NCBI GenBank assembly: GCA_052170315.1
Contig: JBQNAT010000007.1
Span: 43,665 to 107,664 of the forward strand
Source of the DNA: UBA9732 sp052170315
GTDB lineage: Bacteria > Spirochaetota > Spirochaetia > Sphaerochaetales > Sphaerochaetaceae
Direction of reading: 5' to 3'
DNA: 64,000 nucleotides
The notes under the pieces were generated by a model that was not told the origin of the DNA, searched no databases, and saw only the letters and a program-made list of their open reading frames with translations. This document shows, piece after piece, positions 24,968 through 34,088 of the stretch. Position 1 is the stretch's first letter; every line of letters starts with the position of its first letter. The position numbers and the translations under genes were made by a program.

Positions 24968-27619
24968 TCAGAACGACCGAAGAATGGCTATATGCTTTTT
25001 AAGCTTATCAATTTTTTCCTCAAATTCAAGTTTCTTTTCGCGCTCCTTTTCAATAGCTTCAGCTTTAGCATTTGAAATGAAGTTTTCGTTTGAAAGTTTT
25101 TTATCAACGCCTGTAAGAAGAACCTGGTTTTTCTTTATCTCAGACTCTATTCTTGCAATCTCTTTATCAACATCAATTGCATCTCTTACAAAAACATACG
25201 TCTCAAAACCCATGCCGGCAATCGGGAAAGCTCCATCTACGTTTACGCTTGAATTATCATCAATTTTAAATTCGTCAGCGTTAGCGAATTCCTTAAGAAG
25301 TCTGATATGCTCCTTCATAAATGCCGACAAATCTCCGGTTTCATCAATCTTTACAACCATCCTGAGTTTCTTTTCAGGACCTATGCCAAGTTCAGCACGC
25401 ATATTTCTTATTCCGCGTATAAGTTCCTGTGCCGCAGCCATCAACTGAGCTTCTTTTGAAGAAACTCTGCCTTCATCATATTTAGGAAATAATGCTGTAA
25501 TAACTTTGCCTTCCGTATTCGGAAGCTTTGACCATATTTCTTCCGTAAGGAAGGAAAGCATAGGATGCATAAGCTTCATTGAAGAAGCAAGGATATCCAT
25601 CAGTATTGAAACTATCCTGTCCTTCTCCGCATTGTCTCCCGTATAGAGAGAAAGCTTGGAAACTTCCACATACCAGTCGCAGAAATCATTCCAGAAAAAG
25701 TCATAAACAGCCTGAGCAGCTTCATTGAACTTATAGCCTTCGATTGCATTGCGTACTTTCAGTATATTTTCGTTAAGACTGTGGTATATCCACTTATCTA
25801 TAGCGTTGAACTTTGACGTGTCAATTGGAATGAGGTTTCTTCCTTCCAGATTCATCAGCAGATATCTTGTGGCATTCCATATTTTATTGGAAAACCTTGA
25901 ACCAAGCTTGAAAGAATCCATATCTACAAGGACATCCTGCCCCTGCGTTGCCAGATAACAGATGGTAAACTTCATGGCGTCAGCACCGTAGATATTGACT
26001 ACATCTATCGGGTCTATACCGTTTCCAAGACTCTTTGACATCTTTCGGCCTTTCTTATCACGAACTAAGCCGGTTATATATATATCCGAAAACGGAACTT
26101 TATCTGTGAATTCAAGTGAAGCCATAATCATTCTGGAAACCCAGAAGAAGATTATGTCATAACCGGTGACAAGCGTGCTTGTCGGGAAGAATCTCTTCAT
26201 ATCAGGAGTATTTTCCGGCCAGCCAAGCGTACTGAACGGCCAGAGCCAGGAAGAGAACCATGTATCAAGAACATCCGAATCCTGAACTATGTTTTTGCTT
26301 TCGCATTTATCACAGCAGCATGGGTCCTTTCGCTTCACCATCATATTTCCGCAGTCTTTGCAGTACCATACCGGAATTCTGTGACCCCACCAGAGCTGAC
26401 GGCTTATACACCAGTCTCTTATATTTTCCAGCCAGCTTGAATAGGTATTTTCCCATCTTCTGGGATAGAAATTAATCTCTCCGTCCTTCCATGCTTTAAG
26501 AGCCTTATCCGCCATTGAGCGCATTTTAACGAACCATTGCTCGCTCATATAAGGCTCTACAGGAGTGTTGCATCTGTAGCAATGGCCAACTTCATGCTTA
26601 TATTCTTCACTCTTAACAAGATATCCCTGTTCCTCAAGAACCTTTGCGACCTTCATTCTGGCTTCTTCAGCAGGAAGTCCTCTGAATTGTTCAGGGCATA
26701 CATCATTAAGTGTTCCGTCCGGATTAAGGATATTTATAGGCTCTAAATTGTGCCGTTTTCCGCATTCCCAGTCGTTAGGGTCATGTGCCGGAGTGATTTT
26801 AACCATACCTGTACCGAAATCAATACCTACAAAACTGTCTGCGATAATAGGTATTTCTCTGTCTGTCAGAGGCAGCTTAAGCATCTTTCCAACTAAGCTC
26901 TTATATCTTACGTCATCAGGATTTACGGCAACTGCCTGGTCTCCGAACATTGTCTCCGGCCTTGTAGTTGCAACTGTTATGTATCCGCTGCCGTCAGCAA
27001 AAGGGTATCGGACATCAAAAAGATGTCCCGCATCTTCCTGGTGCTCGACCTCGTCATCAGCAAGCGCCGTGCCGCAATGCGGGCAATAATTCACCAGATA
27101 CAGGCCCCTGTAAATCAGCCCCCGTTCGTAAAGCGTAACAAAAGTTTCGCGTACGGCTTTCGAAAGGCCTTCATCCATAGTGAAGCGTTCACGCGACCAA
27201 TCACAGGAAGAACCTATTTTCTTGAGCTGGTTGACAATTATGTCATGGTGCTTTTCCTTTATCCGCCAAGTCCTTTCAAGGAATTTTTCACGGCCAATAT
27301 CCTGCCGTCTCAGACCTTCTTTTGCCAGCTGGCGCTCAACAACGTTCTGAGTTGCAATACCTGCATGGTCACAGCCGGGAAGCCAGAGAGTCGGGCGGCC
27401 GGTCATCCTGTAATATCGTGTTAGAATGTCCTGAAGAGAGTTGTTGAGGGCATGACCCATATGAAGAATACCGGTTACATTGGGCGGCGGCATAACAATT
27501 ACAAACGGTTTTCCGTCTGCGTCCGACGGTTTAAAATTTCCGTCTTCTACCCACTGTTCATATATCCTGTCCTCAAAGTCCTTTGGGTTATAGGTCTTTT
27601 CGAGTTCAATAGCCTTCAT
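24968..27619 (-). CDS. valS: Valyl-tRNA synthetase
   Basis: This class I synthetase is 883 residues long. HMGH is at 53-56 and the KMSKS loop (GRKMSKSLGNG) near residue 525. The editing domain includes TTRPETMFGDQAVAVNP. A CysX2Cys zinc-ribbon insertion (CKDCGNM, CCDKCES) sits before the signature loop, and a C-terminal coiled coil spans about 815-883. The length is standard. It lies downstream of an AT-rich gap and upstream of the lipoprotein gene on the same strand. Confidence 0.97.
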   Translation of the reverse strand: MKAIELEKTYNPKDFEDRIYEQWVEDGNFKPSDADGKPFVIVMPPPNVTGILHMGHALNNSLQDILTRYYRMTGRPTLWLPGCDHAGIATQNVVERQLAKEGLRRQDIGREKFLERTWRIKEKHHDIIVNQLKKIGSSCDWSRERFTMDEGLSKAVRETFVTLYERGLIYRGLYLVNYCPHCGTALADDEVEHQEDAGHLFDVRYPFADGSGYITVATTRPETMFGDQAVAVNPDDVRYKSLVGKMLKLPLTDREIPIIADSFVGIDFGTGMVKITPAHDPNDWECGKRHNLEPINILNPDGTLNDVCPEQFRGLPAEEARMKVAKVLEEQGYLVKSEEYKHEVGHCYRCNTPVEPYMSEQWFVKMRSMADKALKAWKDGEINFYPRRWENTYSSWLENIRDWCISRQLWWGHRIPVWYCKDCGNMMVKRKDPCCCDKCESKNIVQDSDVLDTWFSSWLWPFSTLGWPENTPDMKRFFPTSTLVTGYDIIFFWVSRMIMASLEFTDKVPFSDIYITGLVRDKKGRKMSKSLGNGIDPIDVVNIYGADAMKFTICYLATQGQDVLVDMDSFKLGSRFSNKIWNATRYLLMNLEGRNLIPIDTSKFNAIDKWIYHSLNENILKVRNAIEGYKFNEAAQAVYDFFWNDFCDWYVEVSKLSLYTGDNAEKDRIVSILMDILASSMKLMHPMLSFLTEEIWSKLPNTEGKVITALFPKYDEGRVSSKEAQLMAAAQELIRGIRNMRAELGIGPEKKLRMVVKIDETGDLSAFMKEHIRLLKEFANADEFKIDDNSSVNVDGAFPIAGMGFETYVFVRDAIDVDKEIARIESEIKKNQVLLTGVDKKLSNENFISNAKAEAIEKEREKKLEFEEKIDKLKKHIAILRSF

Positions 27620-28064
27620 CTAAACTCCTTAGACATCCGCAAATTTACAAATTTCACGTTCATGAATGATGCGAATGCGCGCGAATAATAATTCTAATCT
27701 GTAAATATTATACTAAATGGGCTTGTTAAGCAATTAATTAGCCCTGTGAATGGCATATTTTAAAATAATACAAAAAAACTATTATTATGATATAAAAAAT
27801 ATATAAAAATTATATAATTTATATTAGTTTTAGCAGTAATCCAAGTGCAATTTATATTTTCAATTTAAAAATTATATAAATTATATATAATAATGATATA
27901 ATTTTATATAATTTAACTATGGATTAAATTTATTCTGCGGCAAAATTTTTATGTTTTTGAAAGCAAAACATTTACTTAGAATGAGATGTTTACTAAATTA
28001 ATACTAAGAAATATTAGGGGCACATTTTTATACATTTTTACATTTTCAGAAAGGAATCAATATA
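27620..28064. other. AT-rich intergenic region with TATATAATTT words
   Basis: About 445 bases with no supported gene lie between valS (minus) and the flavin-fold gene (plus). It is low in GC and repetitive: TATATAATTTATATT occurs at 27811-27825 (identical to 22606-22620), and ATTATATAA-type words recur from 27865 to 27920. The divergent promoters must lie here. Confidence 0.5.
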
Positions 28065-28466
28065 ATGAAAGAAGTCTATGATTTTCTAAAGAACGCAGGC
28101 GTATATTTTCTGGCAACCGCAGACGGCAATCAGCCCAGAGTAAGGTCGTTTGGAACGATTCACATCTTTGAAGATAAACTATATCTGCAAACAGGAAAAA
28201 CAAAAGATGTAGCCAAACAGATTAATGCCAACGGCAAGGTTGAAATTTCCGCAATGCATAACGGAGATTGGATTCGACTTTCAGGGACGCTTGTTCCGGA
28301 TGACAGAGTTGAAGCTCAGGAATCAATGCTTGAAGAATATCCGGAGCTTAGAAAAATGTATAAAACAGGACCTGCCGGCAATACAGCCGTTTACTATTTT
28401 AAGGATGCAACTGCCGTCATCTGCTCGTTTACGCATAAGCCAATTGTTATTAAAATCAATACCTGA
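28065..28466 (+). CDS. Pyridoxamine 5'-phosphate oxidase-family (split-barrel flavin) protein
   Basis: This 133-residue protein has the split-barrel FMN-binding fold. Typical segments are YFLATADGNQPRVRSFG, LYLQTGKTKDVAKQI and GDWIRLSGTL. Short members like this are usually FMN- or F420-type reductases or haem-binding proteins, not true PNPO. It has an AGAAAGGA ribosome site, stands alone, and is convergent with the transposase gene. The substrate is unknown. Confidence 0.85.
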   Translation: MKEVYDFLKNAGVYFLATADGNQPRVRSFGTIHIFEDKLYLQTGKTKDVAKQINANGKVEISAMHNGDWIRLSGTLVPDDRVEAQESMLEEYPELRKMYKTGPAGNTAVYYFKDATAVICSFTHKPIVIKINT

Positions 28467-28550
28467 ATTGCCCGTTATTTTTTGGAACAAAGAATTATGG
28501 TTCAATATCCATGACTTGTTTCTGCTTCGGATTATAATTCATCCGCAACC

Positions 28551-29282
28551 TTATATGCTGTCAAAACTTTTATAAGAGTCAATTATCTTATTACTTGACA
28601 CAGTCCAATCCTTCAACGGCTCTGATTTAAAAACCAGAGCTTCCCGTTTTCTGTCTATTGAAAATGACAAGGTCTGAAGCGTGTCATTAAAATCCTGATA
28701 CGATTTCATTATAACTTTCATTACCTGCTTGGGATACATACCGTAAAGATTATAAAATACAGCCAGTTCTTTCTTACCGTATTCACCATTCTGCATGAAG
28801 CTGAATGTTGAATGAGTATAACTCAAGCCATATCTGCTACAATTGTGATGGCGAGGATTGTCAAAAAGATATTTTGTATCAATGAACAGCGGAATAACTC
28901 CTTCAATTGGGAAAAGCCTTACTGATGAACTGAAAAGATGATATCGAAACGTAGGTGTAAAAATATTTTCCAAATCCGTTCCTTTAACAATATTTTTAAA
29001 AACAAATTGTCCCAACCCTGAATTCAAACGTTTGAACACATTTAAAACTGACTGCGGATTTTCAGAATAAACTATTGAATGTGAATGATTTGCCATAAGA
29101 ACATCGCAAATTAACGATACATTTTCTTCAAGACAAAACATCTTCAGATACCTTTCTCTGTACTCATAAACTTTGTCAGATTCCAAAAGATTTAATTTCA
29201 TGGTTGTCCTTTGAACCGCATGAAATACTTTTGCATTAAATTCTATGGTTCCTCGTTTTCCGATACCTGGTTTTCTATTCAT
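28551..29282 (-). CDS. Y1/REP-associated HUH transposase-like protein (RAYT-like)
   Basis: This 243-residue protein resembles single-strand DNA nucleases of the Y1 transposase (IS200/REP-associated) superfamily. It has the HUH pair in MANHSHSIVY (His66, His68) and a likely catalytic Tyr138 in the segment KYLFDNP, the Y-x-x-NP-like place seen in REP transposases. ATG 29282 has an AAGGAGG site; a start 24 bases upstream does not. It has no partner tnpB. A dense octamer repeat cluster lies just upstream, which fits a RAYT acting on palindromic repeats. Confidence 0.75.
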   Translation of the reverse strand: MNRKPGIGKRGTIEFNAKVFHAVQRTTMKLNLLESDKVYEYRERYLKMFCLEENVSLICDVLMANHSHSIVYSENPQSVLNVFKRLNSGLGQFVFKNIVKGTDLENIFTPTFRYHLFSSSVRLFPIEGVIPLFIDTKYLFDNPRHHNCSRYGLSYTHSTFSFMQNGEYGKKELAVFYNLYGMYPKQVMKVIMKSYQDFNDTLQTLSFSIDRKREALVFKSEPLKDWTVSSNKIIDSYKSFDSI

Positions 29283-29345
29283 GTACGCCTCCTTTACTGG
29301 TTTCATACATCCATATTCTTAAAAACTGCTGGAATCATTAAAAAA

Positions 29346-29682
29346 CAGTCTGACAGTTGACCGGTTTGACTGTTTGACTCTTTGACTGTCCGACTGTTTG
29401 ACATACGTAACTTATTATATATAAATAAATTAACCCTATTTTTCAGTTTACGAAGACATAGGTTTGACTGTTTGACAGTCTGACAGTCCGACAAATTTGT
29501 CAAACAGTCAGACAGTCGCACTGTTAAAAATCGGATACGATTTTAAAGGTTAAAAATATAACTTATTATATTATATAAAATTGTTCTAAAAATTTCATGT
29601 CAAACAGTTAAACAGTCATACTGTCGCACTGTCAAACTGGTCAACAGTCAAACAGTCAAACAGTCAAACAGTCAACTGCCCA
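29346..29682. repeat. Octamer repeat cluster (GACTGTTT-type) in inverted orientation
   Basis: Three blocks carry an 8-base unit close to CTGTTTGA. Block 1 (29346-29401) has seven units in one orientation. Block 2 (29461-29524) turns over at AAATTT (about 29492-29497) into the inverse orientation. Block 3 (29600-29682) continues as AAACAGTC units, four of them exact in tandem. The spacers share TAACTTATTATAT (29408-29420 and 29559-29571). The whole is an inverted array upstream of the HUH transposase. Confidence 0.85.
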
Positions 29683-29694
29683 CAAACAAAAAAC

Positions 29695-29719
29695 CCTGCG
29701 CAAGGCAGGGTCAACACGA
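29695..29719 (-). terminator. Intrinsic terminator of the sigma/anti-sigma operon
   Basis: ACCCTGC (29701-29707) pairs with GCAGGGT (29713-29719). On the minus strand the hairpin is followed by a T-run. It is 21 bases past the anti-sigma stop. Confidence 0.9.
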
Positions 29720-29739
29720 CTTAATAAATGACTTTAAAA

Positions 29740-30498
29740 TCAGTTTTCCGAATCCGGAGAAACAACTGAGGTTTCTTCAGCGTTAAATATGACAGTTCCG
29801 TCTGAAGCTACAATCTGGTTGCTGTCATTAAGAATAACACCGGTGGCAACTATAGTACCTTCCGAATCCTTTGCAAAGCCGTCGGAGGTTATAGTGATAC
29901 CCTTGTCTTTAATTTGCGCAATAACTGTAACTTCAGGGCTGATTTTATCCAGTGAAAGCGGCTGTATGCTCTTAAGACGGATGTCAACATCATAACCCCG
30001 GGCGTCAAGGTTTTTGAGAATCTCGTCCAGAGAATAACTTTCGATGCTCTTGGCTGTAGAAGCATTGTCAGAGGATCTTGTCTGCGTAATATGGTTGATA
30101 TCTATCGTAGAGTTAAGCTCCGGCATAATAATTGAACCGTCCGTGCTGCCGTTGTTTCCGAAAATAGCCCATGAACCCACAAAAACTACAACAAAGGCTG
30201 CGGCGACGCCTATAAGATGAGGAGTCGAAAGTTTGAAGGTTCGGCGAAGAAATGACTTTTTGCCGCTCTTTTTCGAAATATGGTTTTTCTCTATCAGTGA
30301 GAGAACCCTGTCCTTACGTGACTCCATTTCTTCGTCAGTAAGGGCAGCCGACTTGACAGAGGCGCTCAGATTAAGGAGCTTCTGGTAGCGGGTTTTGCAA
30401 CTTGAGCAGTAGCTCAGATGTTCTTCAACCTGACTTTTCCATGGCTCTGTAAGTTCGTTGTCCAGATAGGTGTTAAGAATCTGATCATCAAGGCACAT
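29740..30498 (-). CDS. Zinc anti-sigma factor (ZAS-type), membrane-bound
   Basis: This 252-residue regulator would hold the ECF sigma factor inactive. The N-terminal zinc motif His27-x3-Cys31-x2-Cys34 (EEHLSYCSSC), with Cys2 as a possible fourth ligand, is cytoplasmic. One membrane helix spans about 94-113. The periplasmic part of about 140 residues is likely the sensor. The sequence does not tell which signal is sensed. The start overlaps the sigma factor gene by 11 bases. Confidence 0.88.
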   Translation of the reverse strand: MCLDDQILNTYLDNELTEPWKSQVEEHLSYCSSCKTRYQKLLNLSASVKSAALTDEEMESRKDRVLSLIEKNHISKKSGKKSFLRRTFKLSTPHLIGVAAAFVVVFVGSWAIFGNNGSTDGSIIMPELNSTIDINHITQTRSSDNASTAKSIESYSLDEILKNLDARGYDVDIRLKSIQPLSLDKISPEVTVIAQIKDKGITITSDGFAKDSEGTIVATGVILNDSNQIVASDGTVIFNAEETSVVSPDSEN

Positions 30499-31030
30499 TC
30501 ACTTCCTCCCGATCCAGCTTTGTTTCGAGCTCTTTTCTGGCTCTATACACGCGGACCTTAACATTGCTTTCGGAAATATTAAGGACTTTTGCTATCTCGC
30601 TGTAGTTCAGCCCCGCATATTCCCGAAGGACAATCGCAGTTTTGTAGATTTCAGGAAGCTCGCTTACTGCCCTACGCACCGCTGCGGCAGATTCCTTCAG
30701 CAGAAGTTCCGAAGCTCCGTCCTTAAACGGATTAACCTGCGGACCTTTCATGAATTTCTCAAGTGATGCCGTTTCTCTCATCTTCTTCTTGATATGGTTG
30801 ATTGAAAGGTTTTTTACAACCCTTATCAGCCAGAACTTGGCATCGTCAAAAGACGGGAAAACCATGTCTTTATCAAAGAATCTGATGAATGCGTCCTGAC
30901 AGATGTCTTCGGCAACATCCTGATTGTAGGTCACATGATACGCAACCCTCATTACAACCGGAAATACCTCATTGTAAATCTGTCTAAAGGCTTTTTCATC
31001 GCCGCTTCTGATTTCCATAAACTTTAACAA
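30488..31030 (-). CDS. ECF-subfamily RNA polymerase sigma factor
   Basis: This 180-residue sigma factor has region 2 (DICQDAFIRFF, then FWLIRVVKNLSINHIKK) and region 4 (LPEIYKTAIVLREYAGLNYS, then NISESNVKVRVYRARK). The start is TTG at 31030, four bases after GAGGAAGA; ATG 31018 is an alternative that leaves the ribosome site too far away. It forms an operon with its cognate anti-sigma factor. Target promoters are not recognisable here. Confidence 0.93.
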   Translation of the reverse strand: MLKFMEIRSGDEKAFRQIYNEVFPVVMRVAYHVTYNQDVAEDICQDAFIRFFDKDMVFPSFDDAKFWLIRVVKNLSINHIKKKMRETASLEKFMKGPQVNPFKDGASELLLKESAAAVRRAVSELPEIYKTAIVLREYAGLNYSEIAKVLNISESNVKVRVYRARKELETKLDREEVNVP

Positions 31031-31046
31031 TCTTCCTCAGCAAAAG

Positions 31047-32459
31047 TTACATCTTTTTTTGTAAAGACGGTCCTTCGGATGTGTCTTTGAGCAAATAGCC
31101 CATATCGTCAATCTGTTTTCTATACCGGTCAGCCGCATCCCAGTCCCTGTTCTTTTTGGCTTCCGCGCGCTTTTGGACAAGGTCCATTATTTCTGCCGGA
31201 ATTCCGGAATTTTTATCCTCTGGGGTTTTGATTTCAGCAAGTCCAAGGCCTAAAACACTGTCCATATAGTTAACTGCGTATCTTTTTTCCGCGTTGTCAA
31301 CGGACTCGTCCTTAAGAAGAGTCCACAGGACGGAAAGCCCGCGGGCCGTAGCAAGATCGCTGCACACGAATTCATCGAACCGGTCAAGATATGCGCGCGT
31401 CTTTTCGGATATATCCGAGGCCTTGCAGACATACTCCCCAATAGCTGCGATGCGCTCCGTAAGCCCGATACGCGCGGTTCTTGCAGCGTCAAGTCCCTGA
31501 TAGGAGAACTGAAGCTGAGTGCGGTAGTTGGCTCCAAGGCAGAAATAACGGTAATCCAGAGGTTTGTAGCCGTTTTTTATCAGGACGCTCATTGTAAGGA
31601 ACTCACCTGAGCTTTTGGACATTTTGCCTTTGTCTGACAGGAGAAATTCGCCGTGCATCCAGTAGTTGACCCATTTTTTACCCGTCGCGGCTTCGCTCTG
31701 GGCTATCTCATTGGTATGGTGCACGGGGATGGCGTCAATACCGCCGCAGTGGATGTCAAAATGCTCGCCCAGATACTGCATACTCATAGCGGAACATTCA
31801 ATATGCCATCCCGGATAACCGCGGCCCCATGGAGAATCCCACATCATGGCCTGCTCACCGAACTTGCTGTTGGTGAACCATAGTACAAAATCTTTCGGGT
31901 TCTTTTTGTTGGAATCCACGTCTATGCGGGCGCCGCTCTTTAAATCGTCAAGATTAAGTCTGGCAAGCTTGCCGTAATCCGGAAACGTATCTATCGAAAA
32001 ATAGACGTTTCCGCCGGCCATGTAGGTGTGCCCGCCTTCCTCAAGACGCTGTATGAGCTTTATCATCTGAGGGATATGCTGTGTAGCGGGGCATATCACA
32101 TCCGGCCTTATAAGGTTCAGCGAGTCGTAGTCTCTGAAAAAAGCATCTGTATAGAATTTTGCTATATCCCAGACGCTTTTGCCGGTTTCTCTGGCGCTCT
32201 TTGACATTTTGTCTTCGCCGTCGTCTCCGTCGCCGGTCAGGTGTCCCACATCTGTTATATTCATTACGTGCCTGACTTTATAGCCGGCATGAAGAAGAAC
32301 CCGTTTAAGAGTGTCCTCGAAAATATATGTCCTGAGGTTTCCTATGTGCGCATAGTTGTACACAGTGGGACCGCAGGTGTACATGCCTACATGTCCATCT
32401 GTTATTGGTATGAACTCCTCAACGGTCCGCGACATTGTGTTGCAAAGATAAACCTTCAT
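31047..32459 (-). CDS. cysS: Cysteinyl-tRNA synthetase
   Basis: This class I synthetase of 470 residues has HIGN at 38-41, the zinc-ligand Cys29 and the KMSKS loop in GKMSKSSGEFL near residue 285. A longer in-frame ORF begins 60 bases upstream, but its N-terminus is hydrophobic and unlike the family; ATG 32459 gives MKVYLCNTMSR, the normal start. The sigma factor gene begins 17 bases after its stop and may be co-transcribed. Confidence 0.96.
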   Translation of the reverse strand: MKVYLCNTMSRTVEEFIPITDGHVGMYTCGPTVYNYAHIGNLRTYIFEDTLKRVLLHAGYKVRHVMNITDVGHLTGDGDDGEDKMSKSARETGKSVWDIAKFYTDAFFRDYDSLNLIRPDVICPATQHIPQMIKLIQRLEEGGHTYMAGGNVYFSIDTFPDYGKLARLNLDDLKSGARIDVDSNKKNPKDFVLWFTNSKFGEQAMMWDSPWGRGYPGWHIECSAMSMQYLGEHFDIHCGGIDAIPVHHTNEIAQSEAATGKKWVNYWMHGEFLLSDKGKMSKSSGEFLTMSVLIKNGYKPLDYRYFCLGANYRTQLQFSYQGLDAARTARIGLTERIAAIGEYVCKASDISEKTRAYLDRFDEFVCSDLATARGLSVLWTLLKDESVDNAEKRYAVNYMDSVLGLGLAEIKTPEDKNSGIPAEIMDLVQKRAEAKKNRDWDAADRYRKQIDDMGYLLKDTSEGPSLQKKM

Positions 32460-32591
32460 ATAAACCAAACTCCAAAGTTCTGAATCAAGAATAAGCAATA
32501 TAAGACAAAAAATCAACAAACACTATAAATCTGCATAATATCACTGGCTTTAAACCGAACCGTTAATACACATACCTTATTGTTTATGTTA

Positions 32592-32620
32592 TTGAACTTG
32601 CATGCTTATGCTGATAGAAT
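32592..32620 (+). promoter_or_regulatory. Putative ackA promoter
   Basis: TTGAAC (32592-32597) and TAGAAT (32615-32620) have the ideal 17-base spacing and lie about 85 bases before the ackA ATG. The leader then holds a weak CACAG/CTGTG hairpin followed by TTTTTT (about 32645-32678). Confidence 0.5.
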
Positions 32621-32706
32621 CAATAAGGCTTTAAAATGCCGCGCACAGATAAACAGATAAAAGAACTGTGTTTTTTATTAATAATCAAGCCAAGAGAGGT
32701 AGACAA

Positions 32707-34047
32707 ATGGTTATTCTGACTCTGAACTGCGGAAGTTCCTCCGCTAAATATCAGGTCTATGACTGGGATGAAAAGGACGTGCTGGCAGTAGGCGTCGTTG
32801 AAAGGATTGGCCAGGAGTATTCCACCATAGAGCACAAGGCCACAGGAAAGGATGAGTACACGGACAAATTCTCCTGCCCCACCAACAAAGAAGCCATTGA
32901 GCTTATCATCAAGCTTATCACGGACAGGGAACACGGAGTAATCAGGGATGTTTCAGAAATCGGAGCTGTAGGCCACAGAGTCCTGCACGGAGGTGAGATT
33001 TTCAAGAAGTCAGCCCTTGTAACAGACGATGTTGTTGCAAAACTTAAGACCCTCATACCACTTGGACCGCTTCACATGCCTGCGAACATCATGGGCATAG
33101 AGGCTGCCAGAAAAGTTATGCCTGATGTGCCTCATGCAATTGTCATGGACACAGCTTTCCATCAGACAATGCCGCCAGAGGCATTCATGTACGCAGTCCC
33201 TTATGAATGGTATGAAAAATACAACGTAAGACGCTACGGTTTCCACGGAACAAGCCATCTTTACTGCGCAAAGAGAGCCGCGGTACTGCTTGGAAAAGAA
33301 AATAAGAATACCAACGTCATAATCTGCCACATTGGAAACGGAGCCTCCGTCAGTGCCGTAAAGAACGGTATCTGCGTTGACACTTCAATGGGCCTTACCC
33401 CGCGTGAAGGTCTTGTAATGGGAACCAGAAGCGGAGACATGGACCCTGCAATCATGCCATATATAATGAACAATACCGGCATAACGGCCGGAGAAATGGA
33501 TACCGCGCTGAACAAGAAATCCGGTCTTCTGGGCATCTGCGGCATGAGCGACCGCCGCGACGTTGAGAACGCGGCATCCGAAGGCAACGAAAGGGCAAAA
33601 CTTGGCATGAACATGGAATGCCACCGTATCCGCAAGTATATCGGAGCCTATTCAGCTCTTCTGGGACAGATCGATGCCATTGTCTTCACCGCGGGCGTTG
33701 GAGAAATGGGCCCGACAATCCGTTATCTTTCTACATGCGGCCTTGAGAATTTCGGTATAAAGATAGACGCCGAAAAGAACAGGATATGCAGATGCAGAAA
33801 TGCCGAATTTGAAATTTCAGCTGACGATTCCTCTGTCAAGATTTACGTTATCCCGACTGACGAGGAGCTTGTAATAACAGAGGATGCCGTTGCCCTGATG
33901 AACGGAACCTATGACATCCACACCAACTTCCGCTATGTATTTGAGGACAAAAACTACGTTAACAAAGGCAGAGCAAGAGAACTTGTAAAGAACCTTGAAA
34001 AGAAACCTGAGCTTAAGGGCATTATCGCAAAACCAAAAAACAGATAA
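32707..34047 (+). CDS. ackA: Acetate kinase
   Basis: This cytoplasmic enzyme of fermentative energy metabolism makes ATP and acetate from acetyl phosphate. The length is 446 residues. Signatures are LTLNCGSSSAKYQ at the N-terminus, VMDTAFHQTMP, RRYGFHGTSHLY, GNGASVSAV and TAGVGEMGPTIR. ATG 32707 follows AAGAGAGGT; an in-frame ATG 39 bases upstream adds residues not in the family. No pta gene is adjacent. A secreted-protein gene follows 41 bases on. Confidence 0.97.
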   Translation: MVILTLNCGSSSAKYQVYDWDEKDVLAVGVVERIGQEYSTIEHKATGKDEYTDKFSCPTNKEAIELIIKLITDREHGVIRDVSEIGAVGHRVLHGGEIFKKSALVTDDVVAKLKTLIPLGPLHMPANIMGIEAARKVMPDVPHAIVMDTAFHQTMPPEAFMYAVPYEWYEKYNVRRYGFHGTSHLYCAKRAAVLLGKENKNTNVIICHIGNGASVSAVKNGICVDTSMGLTPREGLVMGTRSGDMDPAIMPYIMNNTGITAGEMDTALNKKSGLLGICGMSDRRDVENAASEGNERAKLGMNMECHRIRKYIGAYSALLGQIDAIVFTAGVGEMGPTIRYLSTCGLENFGIKIDAEKNRICRCRNAEFEISADDSSVKIYVIPTDEELVITEDAVALMNGTYDIHTNFRYVFEDKNYVNKGRARELVKNLEKKPELKGIIAKPKNR

Positions 34048-34088
34048 GTTTTTTAAACGGTTTCCGCAGTTTCACGGTACAGGCAGTC

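Noticed and set aside
29303..29521. 72-codon minus-strand ORF over the octamer repeats
   Set aside because: It is built from the repeat itself (SDCQTVKQSN-type residues), lacks a convincing start context and is explained by the repeat array.
29346..29682. CRISPR array
   Set aside because: The units are 8 bases and tandem, without unique spacers of 30-40 bases, and no cas genes are near.
32645..32678. Attenuator-like hairpin in the ackA leader
   Set aside because: The stem is only 5 bp with a 17-base loop; noted as weak and not called as a terminator.
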